Positions 5,704 through 5,855 of a stretch of 5,855 bases of DNA are shown piece by piece; position 1 is the first letter of the stretch; each line of letters opens with the position of its first letter. The stretch comes from Comamonadaceae bacterium (GTDB lineage: Bacteria > Pseudomonadota > Gammaproteobacteria > Burkholderiales > Burkholderiaceae_C). The notes under the pieces are model-generated. The model ran no database searches and was not told the DNA's origin. It saw only the letters and a program-made list of their open reading frames with translations. The DNA is taken from positions 1 through 5,855 of the forward strand of contig JAIXXW010000248.1 in the NCBI GenBank assembly GCA_027490555.1, given 5' to 3'. Both the position numbers and the translations under genes were made by a program.

Positions 5704-5855
5704 ATGAGCCAACCACAAGTCGAACTGCACATCACAGGCTACGGCGTCATCACCCTCGAACTGGACGCCGAGAAAGCGCCCAAGTCCACTGAAAATTTTC
5801 TGGCCTATGTGAACAAGGGTCACTACAACAACACGATTTTTCACCGTGTGATTCC
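5704..5855 (+). CDS. ppiB: Cytoplasmic cyclophilin-type peptidyl-prolyl isomerase, N-terminal part
   Basis: This is the first 50 codons of a second cyclophilin, cut by the right edge. The peptide MSQPQVELHITGYGVITLEL leads straight into the domain with no signal sequence, so it should act in the cytoplasm, in contrast to the exported upstream paralogue. FHRVI at residues 46-50 is the same catalytic-arginine motif as in ppiA, and DAEKAPKSTENFLAYVNKGHY is the family N-terminal region. The ATG lies 4 nt after the ppiA stop without a strong Shine-Dalgarno sequence, consistent with one transcript. The rest of the active site (QFFI, FGxV) lies outside the window, so an intact gene is assumed rather than seen. 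Confidence 0.92.
   Translation, partial: MSQPQVELHITGYGVITLELDAEKAPKSTENFLAYVNKGHYNNTIFHRVI

Overview
The window looks like ordinary core chromosome of a GC-rich betaproteobacterium. Gene order and protein sequences point to Burkholderiales, probably Comamonadaceae (Limnohabitans/Rhodoferax/Acidovorax-like). That placement rests on recalled family resemblance, not on a search. Every gene has a recognisable product except a small TPR protein, whose precise role is unknown. I see no mobile element, CRISPR array, tRNA, rRNA, frameshift or pseudogene.

Layout. Positions 1-4279 are coded on the minus strand. In transcription order they are cysS (cysteinyl-tRNA synthetase), a short AlkA-type DNA-3-methyladenine glycosylase, accA (acetyl-CoA carboxylase alpha subunit), tilS (tRNA-Ile lysidine synthetase), and the first 38 codons of lysC (aspartate kinase), which runs off the left edge. 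cysS and the glycosylase gene overlap by 4 nt. The glycosylase-accA and accA-tilS gaps are 44 and 30 nt, so these four genes are probably co-transcribed. lysC is set apart by 138 nt that hold a plausible promoter of its own. A 260-nt divergent intergenic region (4280-4539) separates this block from a plus-strand block: a small exported TPR protein, an exported cyclophilin (PpiA type), and a second, leaderless cyclophilin (PpiB type) cut by the right edge.

How the genes fit together. The minus-strand cluster mixes translation fidelity (CysS, TilS), alkylation repair and the first committed step of fatty-acid synthesis. It reads as a growth-linked housekeeping operon rather than one pathway. 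The later genes use weak start codons (GTG for the glycosylase, TTG for accA), each behind a good Shine-Dalgarno sequence, and two small hairpins lie in the gaps around accA. The plus-strand block pairs a periplasmic TPR protein with a periplasmic prolyl isomerase through a stop/start overlap (TGATG), followed by the cytoplasmic paralogue. That suggests a protein-folding role.

I do not find an undescribed system here. The points most worth a second look are the PPGPPGPP stretch just after the PpiA signal peptide, the TPR/cyclophilin coupling, the accA TTG start with its flanking hairpins, and the tandem periplasmic/cytoplasmic cyclophilin pair.
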